DNA of 64,000 nucleotides from the NCBI GenBank assembly GCA_002298125.1, contig DBMJ01000016.1:395065-459064 (forward strand), given 5' to 3'. Positions 1-8,467 of this stretch are shown piece after piece. Position numbers and translations under genes: made by a program. Position 1 is the stretch's first letter. Every line of letters starts with the position of its first letter. The stretch is from Clostridium sp. UBA701. Lineage in GTDB: Bacteria > Bacillota > Clostridia > Clostridiales > Clostridiaceae. Below the pieces are notes generated by a model. The model saw only the letters and a list, made by a program, of their open reading frames with translations. It was not told the origin of the DNA and did no database searches.

Positions 1-150
1 ATTGGCTGCAAGCTACTGCTGAGGTGGTTATGAATATGTCAACAAATAGGCTGATATCAAAGGCTTTGAAGGTTTATAAGTAAATATTGAAGTGTGTTTT
101 ATCCTAAAGGATAAGGATTTCTAAGTGCTAAAGCACAAAGGAATCTCTTA
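1..150 (+). repeat. 3' end of tandem-hairpin repeat array 1
   Basis: The window opens inside the right arm of a hairpin unit (TTG, a 3-base internal loop, then GCAAG at 8-12). The unit core GCTACTGCTGAGGTGGT follows at 12-28. The same core recurs at 3018, 3137, 8256 and, with one change, 8374. After the core the sequence leaves the repeat and enters a tail with AGTGTGTTTTAT, which matches the tail after the last unit near 8450. The rest of the array must lie upstream of the window. I do not recognise the family; see the arrays near 3.0 and 8.3 kb for the structural evidence. Confidence 0.6.
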
Positions 151-153
151 ATG

Positions 154-184
154 TTCCCTCAGACTACGGTTTGAGGGAATTTTT
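154..184 (+). terminator. Terminator ending repeat array 1
   Basis: The stem TTCCCTCA (154-161) pairs with TGAGGGAA (172-179), and a T run follows. An equivalent hairpin with changed loop bases follows the array near 8.47 kb. The repeat array therefore appears to be a transcription unit with its own end. Downstream GGGGGTTGTACAAATTCGC resembles the sequence after the 8.47 kb copy, so homology extends past the terminator. Confidence 0.7.
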
Positions 185-385
185 GGGGTTAGGGGGTTGT
201 ACAAATTCGCTAAATTAGGAGAATTGGATATTTGCGAAATGGTATGCAGATTTGCGTAGAGAGTATAAAGACTATAACAAAATTAAATTCCATAATTTTG
301 TTGATATTTATATAGAATATGGATATACTATATGTATAGAAAAATAGATGAAAGATATAAAATCTATATTTTGGTGGTGAAAAAA

Positions 386-991
386 ATGACTGATGAAAGA
401 ATTAATAATATTAAAACTCTCTTTGATAAATATGGACCAATTATTAAAGCTGCAATATTAAGAGAAAATAAAGTGTGTAGTAGAGATATTATGGAGCTTA
501 TGGATAAAGGTTATGTGGTGAAAATAAAAACAGGATATTATTGCTGGAACTCTGGATTTGATGATTTAAATGATTTTGAAATAGTGCAGTCAATAATACC
601 AACTGGAGTTATTAGTATGTTTTCAGCGGCAGTACTACATGAATTAACTACAGTTAATCCTATGGATATTAATATTACTATTGCATCTAGAATGATTAAA
701 CCTAAGCTCCCAGATTACCCACCTGTAGAACTTTTTTTTACCTCAAATGATAATTTAGACTTAGGAATAGAGGAGCATTCAATGGAGCATATGAAGGTTA
801 GGGTTTATAATGCAGAAAGGACGGTATGTGATTTTTTTAAATATTCCTCAAGAGTTGGAAATGATGTGGCATTAGAAGTTATAAAAAATTACATGCTTAG
901 AAGGAATAAGAATTTGCAGCTACTTTTTGAATATGCAACAAAGCTTCGAGTTAAAAAATATATAAAACCTTATGTGGAGGTGCTTTTGTAA
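386..991 (+). CDS. AbiEi-family type IV antitoxin
   Basis: Predicted antitoxin and transcriptional regulator of an AbiE type IV toxin-antitoxin pair, about 201 residues. The N-terminal ~60 residues look like the AbiEi winged-helix domain (repeated ILRENKVCSRDIMELMDKG-type helices). The C-terminal part, including the YNAERTVCDFFKY motif, matches the AbiEi C-terminal region. I chose ATG 386 because GGTGG lies just upstream; an ATG at 332 would add 18 residues without a convincing ribosome site. Its last base overlaps the ATG of the AbiEii gene, so the two are translationally coupled. In the known family the antitoxin represses its own operon and counteracts the toxin without forming a stable complex. 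Confidence 0.8.
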   Translation: MTDERINNIKTLFDKYGPIIKAAILRENKVCSRDIMELMDKGYVVKIKTGYYCWNSGFDDLNDFEIVQSIIPTGVISMFSAAVLHELTTVNPMDINITIASRMIKPKLPDYPPVELFFTSNDNLDLGIEEHSMEHMKVRVYNAERTVCDFFKYSSRVGNDVALEVIKNYMLRRNKNLQLLFEYATKLRVKKYIKPYVEVLL

Positions 992-1884
992 TGAATTCTG
1001 ATAGCATAAAGGCTAAATTAAAGAATATAGCAGTAAAAGAGGGAAAACAGTTTGATTATCTTCTTACTTTATATTTAATTGAAAGGTTATTATACAGGAT
1101 ATCAATATCAGAATATGCTGATAAATTTGTATTAAAAGGTGGAGTGCTATTATATATAGTCTTGGAAGAAAAGGCTAGAGCTACTAAGGATATAGATATG
1201 CTTGCAAGACAATTAAATAATTCCTTAGAGAACGTAGAAGCAATTTTTAAATCTTTGTGTGAAATTAAGGAAGATGATGCTATTGAATTTGATTTAAATA
1301 CACTTACAGTAGAAAAAATAAAAGAGGATGCTGATTATGAGGGGGTTAGGGTAAAGGTAACAGCTTTTCTTGACCATACTAAAAAAGTATTGCAAATGGA
1401 TATTGGTTTTGGGGACGTTATAGTACCATGTGCTACTGAAATGGAGTATCCATCCCTTTTAGAAATGAAAAAACCGCTGTTAAAAGCTTATTCAATGGAG
1501 TCTGTAATTGCTGAAAAATTTGAAGCAATGATATATTTAGCAGAAGCCAATAGTAGGATGAAGGACTTCTATGATATTTGTATTTTATCACAAAAATATA
1601 ATTTTGAAGGAAAAGTACTTAAAGAAGCAATTCAAACTACTTTTAAACATAGGAAAACACCGCTACAATTAATTCCAACAATATTTACAAGTGAGTTTAG
1701 AGAATCTAAGGAAAAGAAACAGCAATGGAATGCATTTAAAAAGCGAATTGCATCTAAAGAAGAATTAGAGTTTTTTGAGGTTATAGATAGATTGATAAAA
1801 TTTTTAAAACCAATTTATGATTCTATTATTGAAAATAAAGAATTCACCTTAACATGGAATTTACAAGAATGCTTATGGGAATAG
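991..1884 (+). CDS. AbiEii/AbiGii-family nucleotidyltransferase toxin
   Basis: Predicted toxin partner of the preceding gene, 297 residues, the usual family length. The nucleotidyltransferase core is visible as KGG at residues 49-51 followed by TKDIDM with Asp67 and Asp69. This corresponds to the Gly-rich/DxD signature that binds metal and nucleotide. The later RMKDFYDICIL motif is also typical of AbiEii proteins. Characterised relatives transfer nucleotides to tRNA acceptor ends or other targets and cause growth arrest and phage abortive infection. The start overlaps the antitoxin stop by one base. The location beside repeat arrays and foreign-looking genes fits a horizontally acquired defence module. 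No lesion is visible. Confidence 0.85.
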   Translation: MNSDSIKAKLKNIAVKEGKQFDYLLTLYLIERLLYRISISEYADKFVLKGGVLLYIVLEEKARATKDIDMLARQLNNSLENVEAIFKSLCEIKEDDAIEFDLNTLTVEKIKEDADYEGVRVKVTAFLDHTKKVLQMDIGFGDVIVPCATEMEYPSLLEMKKPLLKAYSMESVIAEKFEAMIYLAEANSRMKDFYDICILSQKYNFEGKVLKEAIQTTFKHRKTPLQLIPTIFTSEFRESKEKKQQWNAFKKRIASKEELEFFEVIDRLIKFLKPIYDSIIENKEFTLTWNLQECLWE

Positions 1885-2280
1885 TGAAAAAATATTTACA
1901 GGGCGTAAACTCAAGGCTTTTCGGATAGGATACTAGAAAAAGGGAGTTTATTAAGTGATTATATGCCTATAGTATTGGATGTTTATGATTAAGAAAAATA
2001 GGGGGAGAGTTCAACCTAATTATTAATACAAGAAGGTGTACAGACTGTGTAAAGAGCTCAAGATACTCAAGAAACAAAGAGTTATCAAGCTGCAGGTTAA
2101 AAGCTCAATATCGATCAACAGGATAGTTGTGTTTTGCAAGTAGAAAATAGATAATGGGGGGTTAGTCGTTTAAAGGTCCAAGAAAACGTCCGCACCCCCA
2201 ACTGGCTTCCAGAAAAGCATTCAAGACAAAAAATGCGGTACTAATCAAAAAACTGTTGACAAATGAAAGGGGCAATGAAC
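1885..2280 (+). other. Non-coding gap after the AbiE pair
   Basis: About 400 bases without a convincing gene. A GGGGGG run (2155-2160) faces CCCCC around 2196, with a loop near 30 nt, which could form a weak stem-loop. No terminator, tRNA or repeat unit is evident. The sequence before 2281 carries the ribosome site of the next gene. Confidence 0.4.
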
Positions 2281-2853
2281 ATGACTAAGAGTAAAATCAA
2301 TAAGGAGTTAACGCCGGAGCAACGTGTAGGACTATTCCAAGCATTGAAAGCTCGTTTTGAAAAAAATATGAACCGCCACCAAGATCTTAAATGGGCTAAC
2401 GTACAAGCAAAGCTCGAAGCTCATACTGAAAAGCTATGGTCTCTCCATGAAATGGAGAAAACTGGTGGGGAACCGGATATTGTTGGTCATGACCATGAGA
2501 CGGGGGAATGCATTTTTTATGATTGTTCAGCAGAAAGTCCCAAAGGTCGCAGAAGTGTTTGTTATGACCATGAAGCGCTAGAGTCAAGGAAAGAACATAA
2601 ACCGCAAAATAATGCGATTGAAATGGCAGCTGACATGGGCATTGACCTTCTGACAGAAGAACAATATCGAGAGCTGCAGAAACTAGGAAACTTCGATTTG
2701 AAAACTTCGAGCTGGGTGAAAACACCCGCTAGTATTAGAAAACTCGGTGGGGCTATCTTTTGCGATCGTCGCTACGACACTGTGTTTGTGTATCACAATG
2801 GAGCAGAATCCTATTATGGCTCAAGAGGGTTTCGAGGCTCACTAAGGGTCTAG
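2281..2853 (+). CDS. DUF4256 domain protein
   Basis: About 190 residues recognisable as the DUF4256 family of unknown function. Visible landmarks are an N-terminal helix KARFEKNMNRHQDLKW, a GGEPDIVGHD segment, FYDCSAESPKGRRS, and a C-terminal FVYHNGAESYY...RGFRGSLRV. Three in-frame ATGs exist (2263, 2275, 2281). AAAGGGG at 2266-2272 is well spaced only for ATG 2281. Codon use (more GC-rich third positions) differs from the AbiE genes upstream. The gene stands alone between repeat array tails, suggesting separate acquisition. No function can be inferred from the neighbours. Confidence 0.8.
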   Translation: MTKSKINKELTPEQRVGLFQALKARFEKNMNRHQDLKWANVQAKLEAHTEKLWSLHEMEKTGGEPDIVGHDHETGECIFYDCSAESPKGRRSVCYDHEALESRKEHKPQNNAIEMAADMGIDLLTEEQYRELQKLGNFDLKTSSWVKTPASIRKLGGAIFCDRRYDTVFVYHNGAESYYGSRGFRGSLRV

Positions 2854-2972
2854 TTTCTGATGAGGCTGTTGCCACTTTCTTCAAAGTTGAAATGCGATTT
2901 TGGATTGAATCCTAAAAATTTGGAAACTTATCAAGTCTTTAAGCTAGAAGTGTCTTTTATTTCAGCGAATAA

Positions 2973-3180
2973 CTGCCACATGAAAAGGAGTCGAAGACGA
3001 ACTTTGAATGGCAGAAAGCTACTGCTGAGGTGGTAGTTAAACTTACGAAGACCGAAGGGATGCAGTAAGTTTTTTACTACCACCCATGCAAGGCTTTCCC
3101 ATGAAATCGAGCAAAGCGAAGATTGAATGGTAGAAAGCTACTGCTGAGGTGGTCCCTTTGCTTACAAGGAGCAAAGGGAT
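2973..3180 (+). repeat. Tandem-hairpin repeat array 2
   Basis: Two repeat cores (3018-3034 and 3137-3153) lie 119 bp apart. Two hairpins of one type precede the cores: 2973-3014 (CTGC/GCAG, CAT/ATG, AAG/CTT) and 3094-3137 (CTTTC/GAAAG, CAT/ATG, ATC/GAT). Each has the same GAA/TGA internal loop. Between them the second hairpin type, GGTGGTAGT (3029-3037) with ACTACCACC (3076-3084), encloses CTTAC/GTAAG. The last core contains CCCTTTGCT pairing with AGCAAAGGG. The array could be RNA or a folding DNA element. The family is not recognised. Confidence 0.65.
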
Positions 3181-3226
3181 GAAGTATGGCTGTAAAGGCA
3201 ATATATGTAAATAATACAAACGGTTT

Positions 3227-3267
3227 GAAGCTCTCTAGTATATGTACCCATGCTCGAGGGCTTCTTT
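3227..3267 (+). terminator. Possible terminator after repeat array 2
   Basis: GAAGCTCTC (3227-3235) can pair with GAGGGCTTC (3256-3264) using one G-U pair, followed by only TTT. By position it could end the array transcript, as the better hairpins do for the other two arrays. The short T run makes this weak. Confidence 0.35.
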
Positions 3268-3320
3268 ATGCGGTAACATAAAGATAGAGCAAAGAGCGAA
3301 AATAATATGTGATAACGTTA

Positions 3321-3349
3321 TTGACAAAAAAGAGTATTAACATTACAAT
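3321..3349 (+). promoter_or_regulatory. Sigma-A promoter of the beta-glucoside operon
   Basis: TTGACA at 3321-3326, a 17-base spacer and TACAAT at 3344-3349 form a near-consensus promoter. It sits directly upstream of the antiterminator target and the PTS genes. An adjacent ATAACGTTAT-like palindrome (3312-3321) overlaps the -35 edge and might bind a regulator. Confidence 0.75.
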
Positions 3350-3363
3350 TTAATTAGATAGTT

Positions 3364-3423
3364 CGAATTGTTACTTTAAGTAGGCGAGATCAACATCAAT
3401 TTTATTGGTATTGGTCTTTTTTT
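3364..3423 (+). promoter_or_regulatory. RAT site and overlapping terminator (LicT/BglG control)
   Basis: GAATTGTTACTTTAAGTAGGC (from 3365) resembles the ribonucleic antiterminator recognised by BglG/LicT proteins. It overlaps a terminator whose arms are GATCAACATCAAT (from 3388) and ATTGGTATTGGTC (to 3416), followed by seven T. I infer the usual mechanism: the antiterminator encoded at 3923 binds the RAT RNA when its substrate is present and prevents the terminator from forming. Confidence 0.75.
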
Positions 3424-3462
3424 GTTTAGGCCAAGCCGGATTTCGTAAGAAAGGAGGCAAGT

Positions 3463-3933
3463 ATGCTTAATTGGTTGAAAAAGGATTTTAGTATCAACTC
3501 ACCAGTTCAAGGAAGCTTAATCAAACTTAGAGATGTCAATGATTCAACGTTTAGTGAAGGATTGATCGGAAAAGGCATCGGAATCTATCCAACCAATGGT
3601 AAGGTATTTAGTCCGATTTCGGGAGAGATTACCATGGTCTTCCCAACCAAGCATGCCATTGGGCTCAAAAGAAAAGATGGATTAGAAATTTTGATCCATA
3701 TTGGAATTGATACAGTGAACTTAGAAGGTGAAGGATTTACAGTTCATGTAAATACTGATCAATCTATCGAAAAAGGTGAAAAACTGGTAGATTTTGATAT
3801 TGAATTTCTAAAAAGCAATAACATTAATCCCACCGTCATCATAGTAGTGACCAACTGGAATGACTATGAATTATCTGTGTATGATGAGATAGGTTCATTA
3901 TCATTAGAGGATGTGATTATGGATGCGAAATAA
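3463..3933 (+). CDS. PTS glucose/beta-glucoside-type EIIA protein
   Basis: Stand-alone EIIA of the glucose family, 156 residues, cytoplasmic. It passes phosphate from HPr to EIIB. The signature histidines are visible: His64 in TKHAIGL and His79 in ILIHIGIDT, the latter matching the phosphorylated histidine of E. coli EIIA-Glc. AAAGGAGG precedes the ATG. The IIBC gene downstream lacks a IIA domain, so this protein probably supplies it. The stop overlaps the antiterminator gene by 11 bases. Substrate specificity is inferred from the 6-phospho-beta-glucosidase in the same operon. Confidence 0.85.
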   Translation: MLNWLKKDFSINSPVQGSLIKLRDVNDSTFSEGLIGKGIGIYPTNGKVFSPISGEITMVFPTKHAIGLKRKDGLEILIHIGIDTVNLEGEGFTVHVNTDQSIEKGEKLVDFDIEFLKSNNINPTVIIVVTNWNDYELSVYDEIGSLSLEDVIMDAK

Positions 3934-4783
3934 AGATGGTAAATTTAAGATTACTCGAATCATCAACAATAATGTACTAACATCCAAGGACCATCAGAAT
4001 GAAGTAGTATTGATGGGAAAAGGAATCGCATGGAATAAAAAAGTTGGAGATGTTGTAGAAGAAAAAAACATCGAAAAAATATTCACTTTAAAAGAAAATG
4101 AGAAAAGTCGTTATTTAGATTTCATTGAACAAATTGATCCTTCCTTTTTTGAAATGGCTATCGAAATCTTGGACGAGTCTCAAAAGGAAACAGAAATCGA
4201 ACCTAATCCTATCGCTTATTTAATGCTTGCTGACCATATCAGTTCTGCGGTTGAAAGATCGAAAATGGGCATTAATCTAGTCAATGAGAACCTAAATGAG
4301 ATCAAAAGGTTCCATAGCAAAGAATTTAACGTGGGTAAAGCTGCCCTAGATAAGATCGAAGCAAAATATGGTGTGAAGCTCAAGATAGATGAAGCAGGAT
4401 TCATTGCCCATCATTTGATTAATGTCCTCGGAAGTACAGATGAAGAAACCAATCGAAATCAATTTTTCCAGAAGATTATCGAGCTTGTTGAGAACTACTT
4501 TGAAATTACTTTAGACAAAGAATCTATTCCTTATGAAAGATTTCTTACGCATCTTAGATATTTTAGCATTCGAATCTTTTCTAAAAAAGAAGAAGACGAG
4601 CTTTCCAAAGATGATTTTGTCTTTAGGATGATGAAAATCGAATATCCAAAGACCACTAAGTGTGTGGAAATGATCAAGGAATATATTGAGTATCGCTTCC
4701 AAGTGGAAATCAGTAATGCAGAAAAAGGTTATTTAATGATTCATATCAATAATATATTAAGAAATAAGATAGTTACCAAATAA
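3923..4783 (+). CDS. licT: BglG/LicT-family transcription antiterminator
   Basis: RNA-binding antiterminator, 286 residues, the normal family length. The first ~55 residues are the CAT RNA-binding domain (KITRIINNNVLTSKD...GKGIAWNKKVGD). Two PRD domains follow. PRD1 carries the histidines of LADHI and FIAHHLIN; PRD2 carries those of FLTHLRYF and YLMIHINNI. In the family, phosphorylation at PRD histidines by the PTS sets activity. It overlaps the EIIA gene by 11 bases. The RAT-like site at 3364 is its likely target, so the operon would be substrate-induced and autogenous. Confidence 0.88.
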   Translation: MRNKDGKFKITRIINNNVLTSKDHQNEVVLMGKGIAWNKKVGDVVEEKNIEKIFTLKENEKSRYLDFIEQIDPSFFEMAIEILDESQKETEIEPNPIAYLMLADHISSAVERSKMGINLVNENLNEIKRFHSKEFNVGKAALDKIEAKYGVKLKIDEAGFIAHHLINVLGSTDEETNRNQFFQKIIELVENYFEITLDKESIPYERFLTHLRYFSIRIFSKKEEDELSKDDFVFRMMKIEYPKTTKCVEMIKEYIEYRFQVEISNAEKGYLMIHINNILRNKIVTK

Positions 4784-4785
4784 GG

Positions 4786-4823
4786 GCTAGACTTAATCAG
4801 TAGTGATAAGTCTGGCTTTTTTT
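4786..4823 (+). terminator. Intra-operon terminator
   Basis: GCTAGACTTA (4786-4795) pairs with TAAGTCTGGC (4807-4816), followed by seven T. It lies between the antiterminator gene and the IIBC gene. I see no second RAT motif here, so it probably reduces rather than conditionally controls downstream expression. Confidence 0.7.
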
Positions 4824-4845
4824 ATTAAGAAAGGAGTAAATAAAA

Positions 4846-6216
4846 ATGAAACATGAAAAACTAGTCAAAGACATTTTAAAGGTTATCGATACAGAGAATA
4901 TCAAAGATGTATTCTTTTGTGTAACGCGCTTGAGATTTATATTAAAAGACATGAGTAAGGTCGACAAGAAAGCCCTAGAAAACATTGATGGAATCATGCA
5001 AGTAAAGACAGTGGGAGATCAATTACAGCTGGTTGTTGGATCAAAGGTCCAGTCAATTTATAATGAATTCTGCGAAATCTCAGGAATCCAGAAAAATGAG
5101 AAAGATGCTGTTGAAGAGGAAAAGAAGAAGTTTGAATTGAAGAATCTTGGCACTAACATCCTAAACACTCTATCTTCCATATTCGTACCTGTTATGCCTG
5201 TTCTTGTAGCAGGTGGTATGATGAAGAGCTTAGTTCTGATTTTAAGCATGCTCAAAGTCATTTCACCAGAAAGTGGCATTATGGCAGTGTTAAATGCAAT
5301 TAGTGATGCACCATTTTACTTCTTGCCATTTATGGTTGGTTATACCACAGCAAAGAAGTTCAAGATAAACGAACTATTTGGACTCATGATTGCTGGTGTT
5401 TTACTATATCCAACATTTATGAATCAAACAGCAGGTAAAACAGTGAGCTTTCTCTTCTTGAGCATTCCATCTTTGAACTACGCTTCTTCTGTTTTACCAA
5501 CTATATTAAGCGTCATCGCATTTGCTTATTTATATAAGCTTGTAGATCGATTCATTCCGAGCAATTTGAAGCTTGTATTTTCGGGACTTATAACATTTAC
5601 GATTTTTATGCCGATCTTATTAGCTGTTGTCGCACCAATTGGCAATTTTTTAGGAATACAGTTAAGCAACATTACCGTAGGTTTATTTAGTGCTTTAGGA
5701 CCAGTGGCTGGAGCATTATTTGCTGGATTTATGCCGTTCATCATCATGGCAGGTATGCATACCGCATTAGCCCCAATCATGATCCAAAACCTATCCACAT
5801 TAGGATACGACTTCCTATTACCAGCATTCTTCATCAATAATATCGCCGTTGCAGGTGCAACACTTGGCGCAGCTTTTAAGATTAAGGATTCAAAGATGAA
5901 GGCAGCAGCTTTCTCAAGTGGCGGACTAGGCATCATCGGAATCACAGAGCCAGCTCTTTACAGCATAAGTATCCCTTATAAGAAGCCTTTATTTGGGGCA
6001 ATGATTGGTGGTGCGGTAGGAGGATTTATTTACACACTACTAAAAGTAGTAGCCTACGCATATACCATGCCAGGAATCTTTAGTTTACCTACTTATATCC
6101 ATGGTGGAAGTAACCTGATCAAGATTATCATTTCAATACTTGCGGCTTTCATAGCAAGTTTTGTATATTCGTTTATATTCACAAAAGAGAAAAAAGGAGT
6201 GAAAGTTAATGAGTAA
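4846..6216 (+). CDS. PTS beta-glucoside-type EIIBC permease
   Basis: Membrane permease importing and phosphorylating a beta-glucoside, 456 residues. The EIIB domain occupies residues ~1-90 with the phosphocysteine Cys25 in FFCVTRLRF. The EIIC domain follows with about ten hydrophobic segments, the family GGMMKSLVLIL region and the GITEPALY loop near residue 365. BglP-type proteins usually carry a C-terminal IIA domain (~600 residues in total). This one ends after IIC, consistent with the separate IIA gene upstream. It overlaps the glycosidase gene by 8 bases. ATC/GAA-rich codon use sets this operon apart from neighbouring genes. Confidence 0.87.
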   Translation: MKHEKLVKDILKVIDTENIKDVFFCVTRLRFILKDMSKVDKKALENIDGIMQVKTVGDQLQLVVGSKVQSIYNEFCEISGIQKNEKDAVEEEKKKFELKNLGTNILNTLSSIFVPVMPVLVAGGMMKSLVLILSMLKVISPESGIMAVLNAISDAPFYFLPFMVGYTTAKKFKINELFGLMIAGVLLYPTFMNQTAGKTVSFLFLSIPSLNYASSVLPTILSVIAFAYLYKLVDRFIPSNLKLVFSGLITFTIFMPILLAVVAPIGNFLGIQLSNITVGLFSALGPVAGALFAGFMPFIIMAGMHTALAPIMIQNLSTLGYDFLLPAFFINNIAVAGATLGAAFKIKDSKMKAAAFSSGGLGIIGITEPALYSISIPYKKPLFGAMIGGAVGGFIYTLLKVVAYAYTMPGIFSLPTYIHGGSNLIKIIISILAAFIASFVYSFIFTKEKKGVKVNE

Positions 6217-7675
6217 ATTTCCAAAGAATTTTTTATGGGGTGGAGCAACTAGCTCAGCACAACTTGAAGGAGGCTTCGACAAAGGTGGAAGAGGTAAATC
6301 ACAGCTAGATTATGTAAGCTATATTCCAGCTGAAGAAAGAGTAGGAGTTCCTGGTACCCTAGAAGTATCTGAAGAACGTTTTAACTATGGCGTAGAACAT
6401 GAGGGTGAAGTGAATTTTCCATATCGTAGAGGAATCGACTTTTACCATCACTATAAGGAAGATATCAAACTATTTGCTGAGATGGGATTCAAGACCTTTA
6501 GAATGTCAATTTCTTGGACTAGGCTTTTCCCCACAGGACTAGAAGAACGACCAAATCCAGAAGGCCTTCAGTTCTATCACAATGTTTTTGATGAACTTCA
6601 TAAATATGGTATCGAACCCTTAGTTACTATGATCCATTATGAAATACCAATTGAGCTTACAAAGAGATATAATGGATGGGAATCTCCTGAAGTTATCGAT
6701 CTATTTCTAAAGTTTACGAAGGTCCTAATTGATGAATATAAGGATAAGGTCAAATACTGGATTACATTTAATGAAATCAACATGAGCCTAAACTCACCCT
6801 ATACCGGTGCTGGCATGTTCGTAACGAAGTCCAACAAGAACCCTTTATCTGCAATACATCAAGCTTTGCATCATCAATTTATCGCCTCTGCAATGACAGC
6901 CAAATATATGCATGAAACTGCTAAACAGTGTTTAATCGGTTCTATGATTGCAAGGTTAGAATGTTATCCATATACCTGCAAGCCAGCTGATGTTGCTGCC
7001 ACTTTATTAGAAGAACAGATAAACTTTTATTTCTATGATGTTATGGCAAGAGGACACTATCCAAAGAAAATCCTGAAGTATTTTAAGGACTATGATATCT
7101 CCATCGATTACGTGGAAGGATATGAAGAAATCCTTGCTGAAAACAAAGTGGACTTCTTGGCTTTTAGCTACTATATGACCTATGTGGTGAGTGCAGATGA
7201 AGATAAAAAAGAAAACCCTGGAAATCTCGTGAAACTGCTCAAGAATCCTTATATCGAAAGAAGTGAGTGGGGATGGGGAATTGATCCTGAAGGATTAAGG
7301 ATCACATTAAATAAGATCTATGAGAGATATCAGCTTCCAATCTTCATCGTAGAAAATGGCTTAGGGGCTAAAGACACTTTGGTAGATGGGCATGTTCATG
7401 ATGATTATCGTATCGACTATATCAAGAAACATGTAGAAAAGATCGGAGAAGCCATTGAAGATGGCGTAGAGGTCTTAGGGTATACCACATGGGGATGCAT
7501 CGACTTAGTATCCGCTTCCTTTGGAGATATGACCAAGAGATATGGCTTTATCTATGTGGATCAAGATGATGAAGGAAAAGGAACACTAGAAAGATATAAG
7601 AAGGATTCCTTCTACTGGTATAAGAATGTGATTGAGACCAATGGCGAAGAACTAGAGTGGACAGGAAGAAAGTAA
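6209..7675 (+). CDS. GH1 6-phospho-beta-glucosidase
   Basis: Glycoside hydrolase family 1 enzyme of 488 residues. It would cleave the phosphorylated beta-glucoside delivered by the PTS into glucose-6-phosphate and aglycone or glucose. The N-terminal FLWGGATSSAQLEGG, the acid/base Glu189 in TFNEIN, and the nucleophile Glu382 in FIVENGLG are all visible. The HYEIPIELTKRYNGW segment is the phospho-glucosidase form. It overlaps the IIBC gene by 8 bases and closes the operon. The gene appears intact. No terminator was seen directly after it; an SDR fragment starts two bases past its stop. Confidence 0.9.
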   Translation: MSKFPKNFLWGGATSSAQLEGGFDKGGRGKSQLDYVSYIPAEERVGVPGTLEVSEERFNYGVEHEGEVNFPYRRGIDFYHHYKEDIKLFAEMGFKTFRMSISWTRLFPTGLEERPNPEGLQFYHNVFDELHKYGIEPLVTMIHYEIPIELTKRYNGWESPEVIDLFLKFTKVLIDEYKDKVKYWITFNEINMSLNSPYTGAGMFVTKSNKNPLSAIHQALHHQFIASAMTAKYMHETAKQCLIGSMIARLECYPYTCKPADVAATLLEEQINFYFYDVMARGHYPKKILKYFKDYDISIDYVEGYEEILAENKVDFLAFSYYMTYVVSADEDKKENPGNLVKLLKNPYIERSEWGWGIDPEGLRITLNKIYERYQLPIFIVENGLGAKDTLVDGHVHDDYRIDYIKKHVEKIGEAIEDGVEVLGYTTWGCIDLVSASFGDMTKRYGFIYVDQDDEGKGTLERYKKDSFYWYKNVIETNGEELEWTGRK

Positions 7676-7676
7676 T

Positions 7677-7727
7677 CTTGTCACAGGTGCTTCAAGTGGG
7701 ATTGGAATATCTACCGCCATACTGTAG
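7677..7727 (+). pseudogene. Short-chain dehydrogenase N-terminal remnant
   Basis: Translation gives LVTGASSGIGISTAIL and then a TAG stop. This is the glycine-rich NAD(P)-binding start of an SDR enzyme (TGxxxGIG). No start codon precedes it and nothing further of the family follows, so it is a fragment. Confidence 0.65.
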
Positions 7728-7780
7728 GCTGAAAGAGACTACATCACAAAGAATTTAATTCAAAATGTGCACACGGTTGA

Positions 7781-7948
7781 AAAGAGATTAAGCTTTTAGG
7801 TATTAAACACCTTACGTATTATAGCAGAGGCTGCTACGCTAAAGATAGATTTTGGAGGAAAGAGGATGCTAAAGAAATTTCTCATAAAATTCTAGAGTTT
7901 AAAAAGGTTAATAAAATACCTGAATGTCTTAAAAAATTAATTCTTTGA
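7781..7948 (+). pseudogene. Unidentified C-terminal gene remnant
   Basis: An open frame without a start codon (a TGA immediately precedes it) reads KEIKLLGIKHLTYYSRG and continues to KIPECLKKLIL before TGA. The composition looks like the real C-terminus of a soluble protein, but I do not recognise the family. It lies between the SDR fragment and repeat array 3. Confidence 0.35.
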
Positions 7949-8142
7949 TATGAAGAAATATAGGTGCATAGGGGGACGTATTTGGGGCGTTTTACAATAT
8001 GCAAAACTAATAAATAGTGCAAAAGTGGTATTGCAAATTCAGTATTTGCCCAATTTTAACCCTAGCCCCCCTTCATTTAATAAGACCCAGGGGTATTGAT
8101 TATTATTTCTACGTATCAGTAGCACTTAATTGCCTATGCACA

Positions 8143-8460
8143 CGCTGAGGTGGTAGTTAAACTTACGAAGACCGAAGGGACGAAGTAAGTTTTTACTACC
8201 ACCCATGCAAGGCTTGCCCAAGAAGCCAAGCGTAGCGAAGGCTGATTGGCTGCAAGCTACTGCTGAGGTGGTTACTTTGCTTAAAAGGAGCAAAGAGACG
8301 CAGTAAGCAATTAGTACCACCCATGCAAGGATTGCCAAAGAAATCGAGCAAAGTGAAGATTGATTTGTCGCAATCTACTGCTGAGGTGGTTGTTAAGATG
8401 GAGAGCAACGGAGTAATGTATTCCTTATAAATAAGGCTTTTAAGTGTATATAGAAGTGTG
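8143..8460 (+). repeat. Tandem-hairpin repeat array 3
   Basis: The best array: cores at 8143-8154 (partial), 8256-8272 and 8374-8390, period 117-118 bp. Hairpin type 2 occurs at 8213-8256 (CTTGC/GCAAG, CAA/TTG, GCC/GGC) and 8331-8374 (ATTGC/GCAAT, AAA/TTT, ATC/GAT). Both keep the GAA/TGA internal loop. Hairpin type 1 joins GGTGGTAGT to ACTACCACC in the first unit and GGTGGTTACT to AGTACCACC in the second. These are paired changes, the mark of a conserved fold. Short reverse-strand frames here only reflect the repeat and are not genes. Confidence 0.75.
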
Positions 8461-8467
8461 GTTTATT

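Noticed and set aside
2396..2725. Reverse-strand 109-codon frame inside the DUF4256 gene
   Set aside because: It is the shadow of a recognisable gene on the forward strand.
3018..3153. Repeat units as integron attC sites
   Set aside because: Length (~118 bp) and folded shape are reminiscent, and GTTAAAC occurs in some units. The needed RYYYAAC/GTTRRRY boxes are not kept in all copies, and no integrase gene is present.
8126..8408. Two 70-codon frames on the reverse strand
   Set aside because: Both are read through the repeat and share the same peptide only because the DNA repeats. No ribosome site and no homology.
8143..8460. CRISPR array
   Set aside because: Units are about 118 bp, vary throughout, and lack short identical repeats with unique spacers. 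No cas genes are visible.
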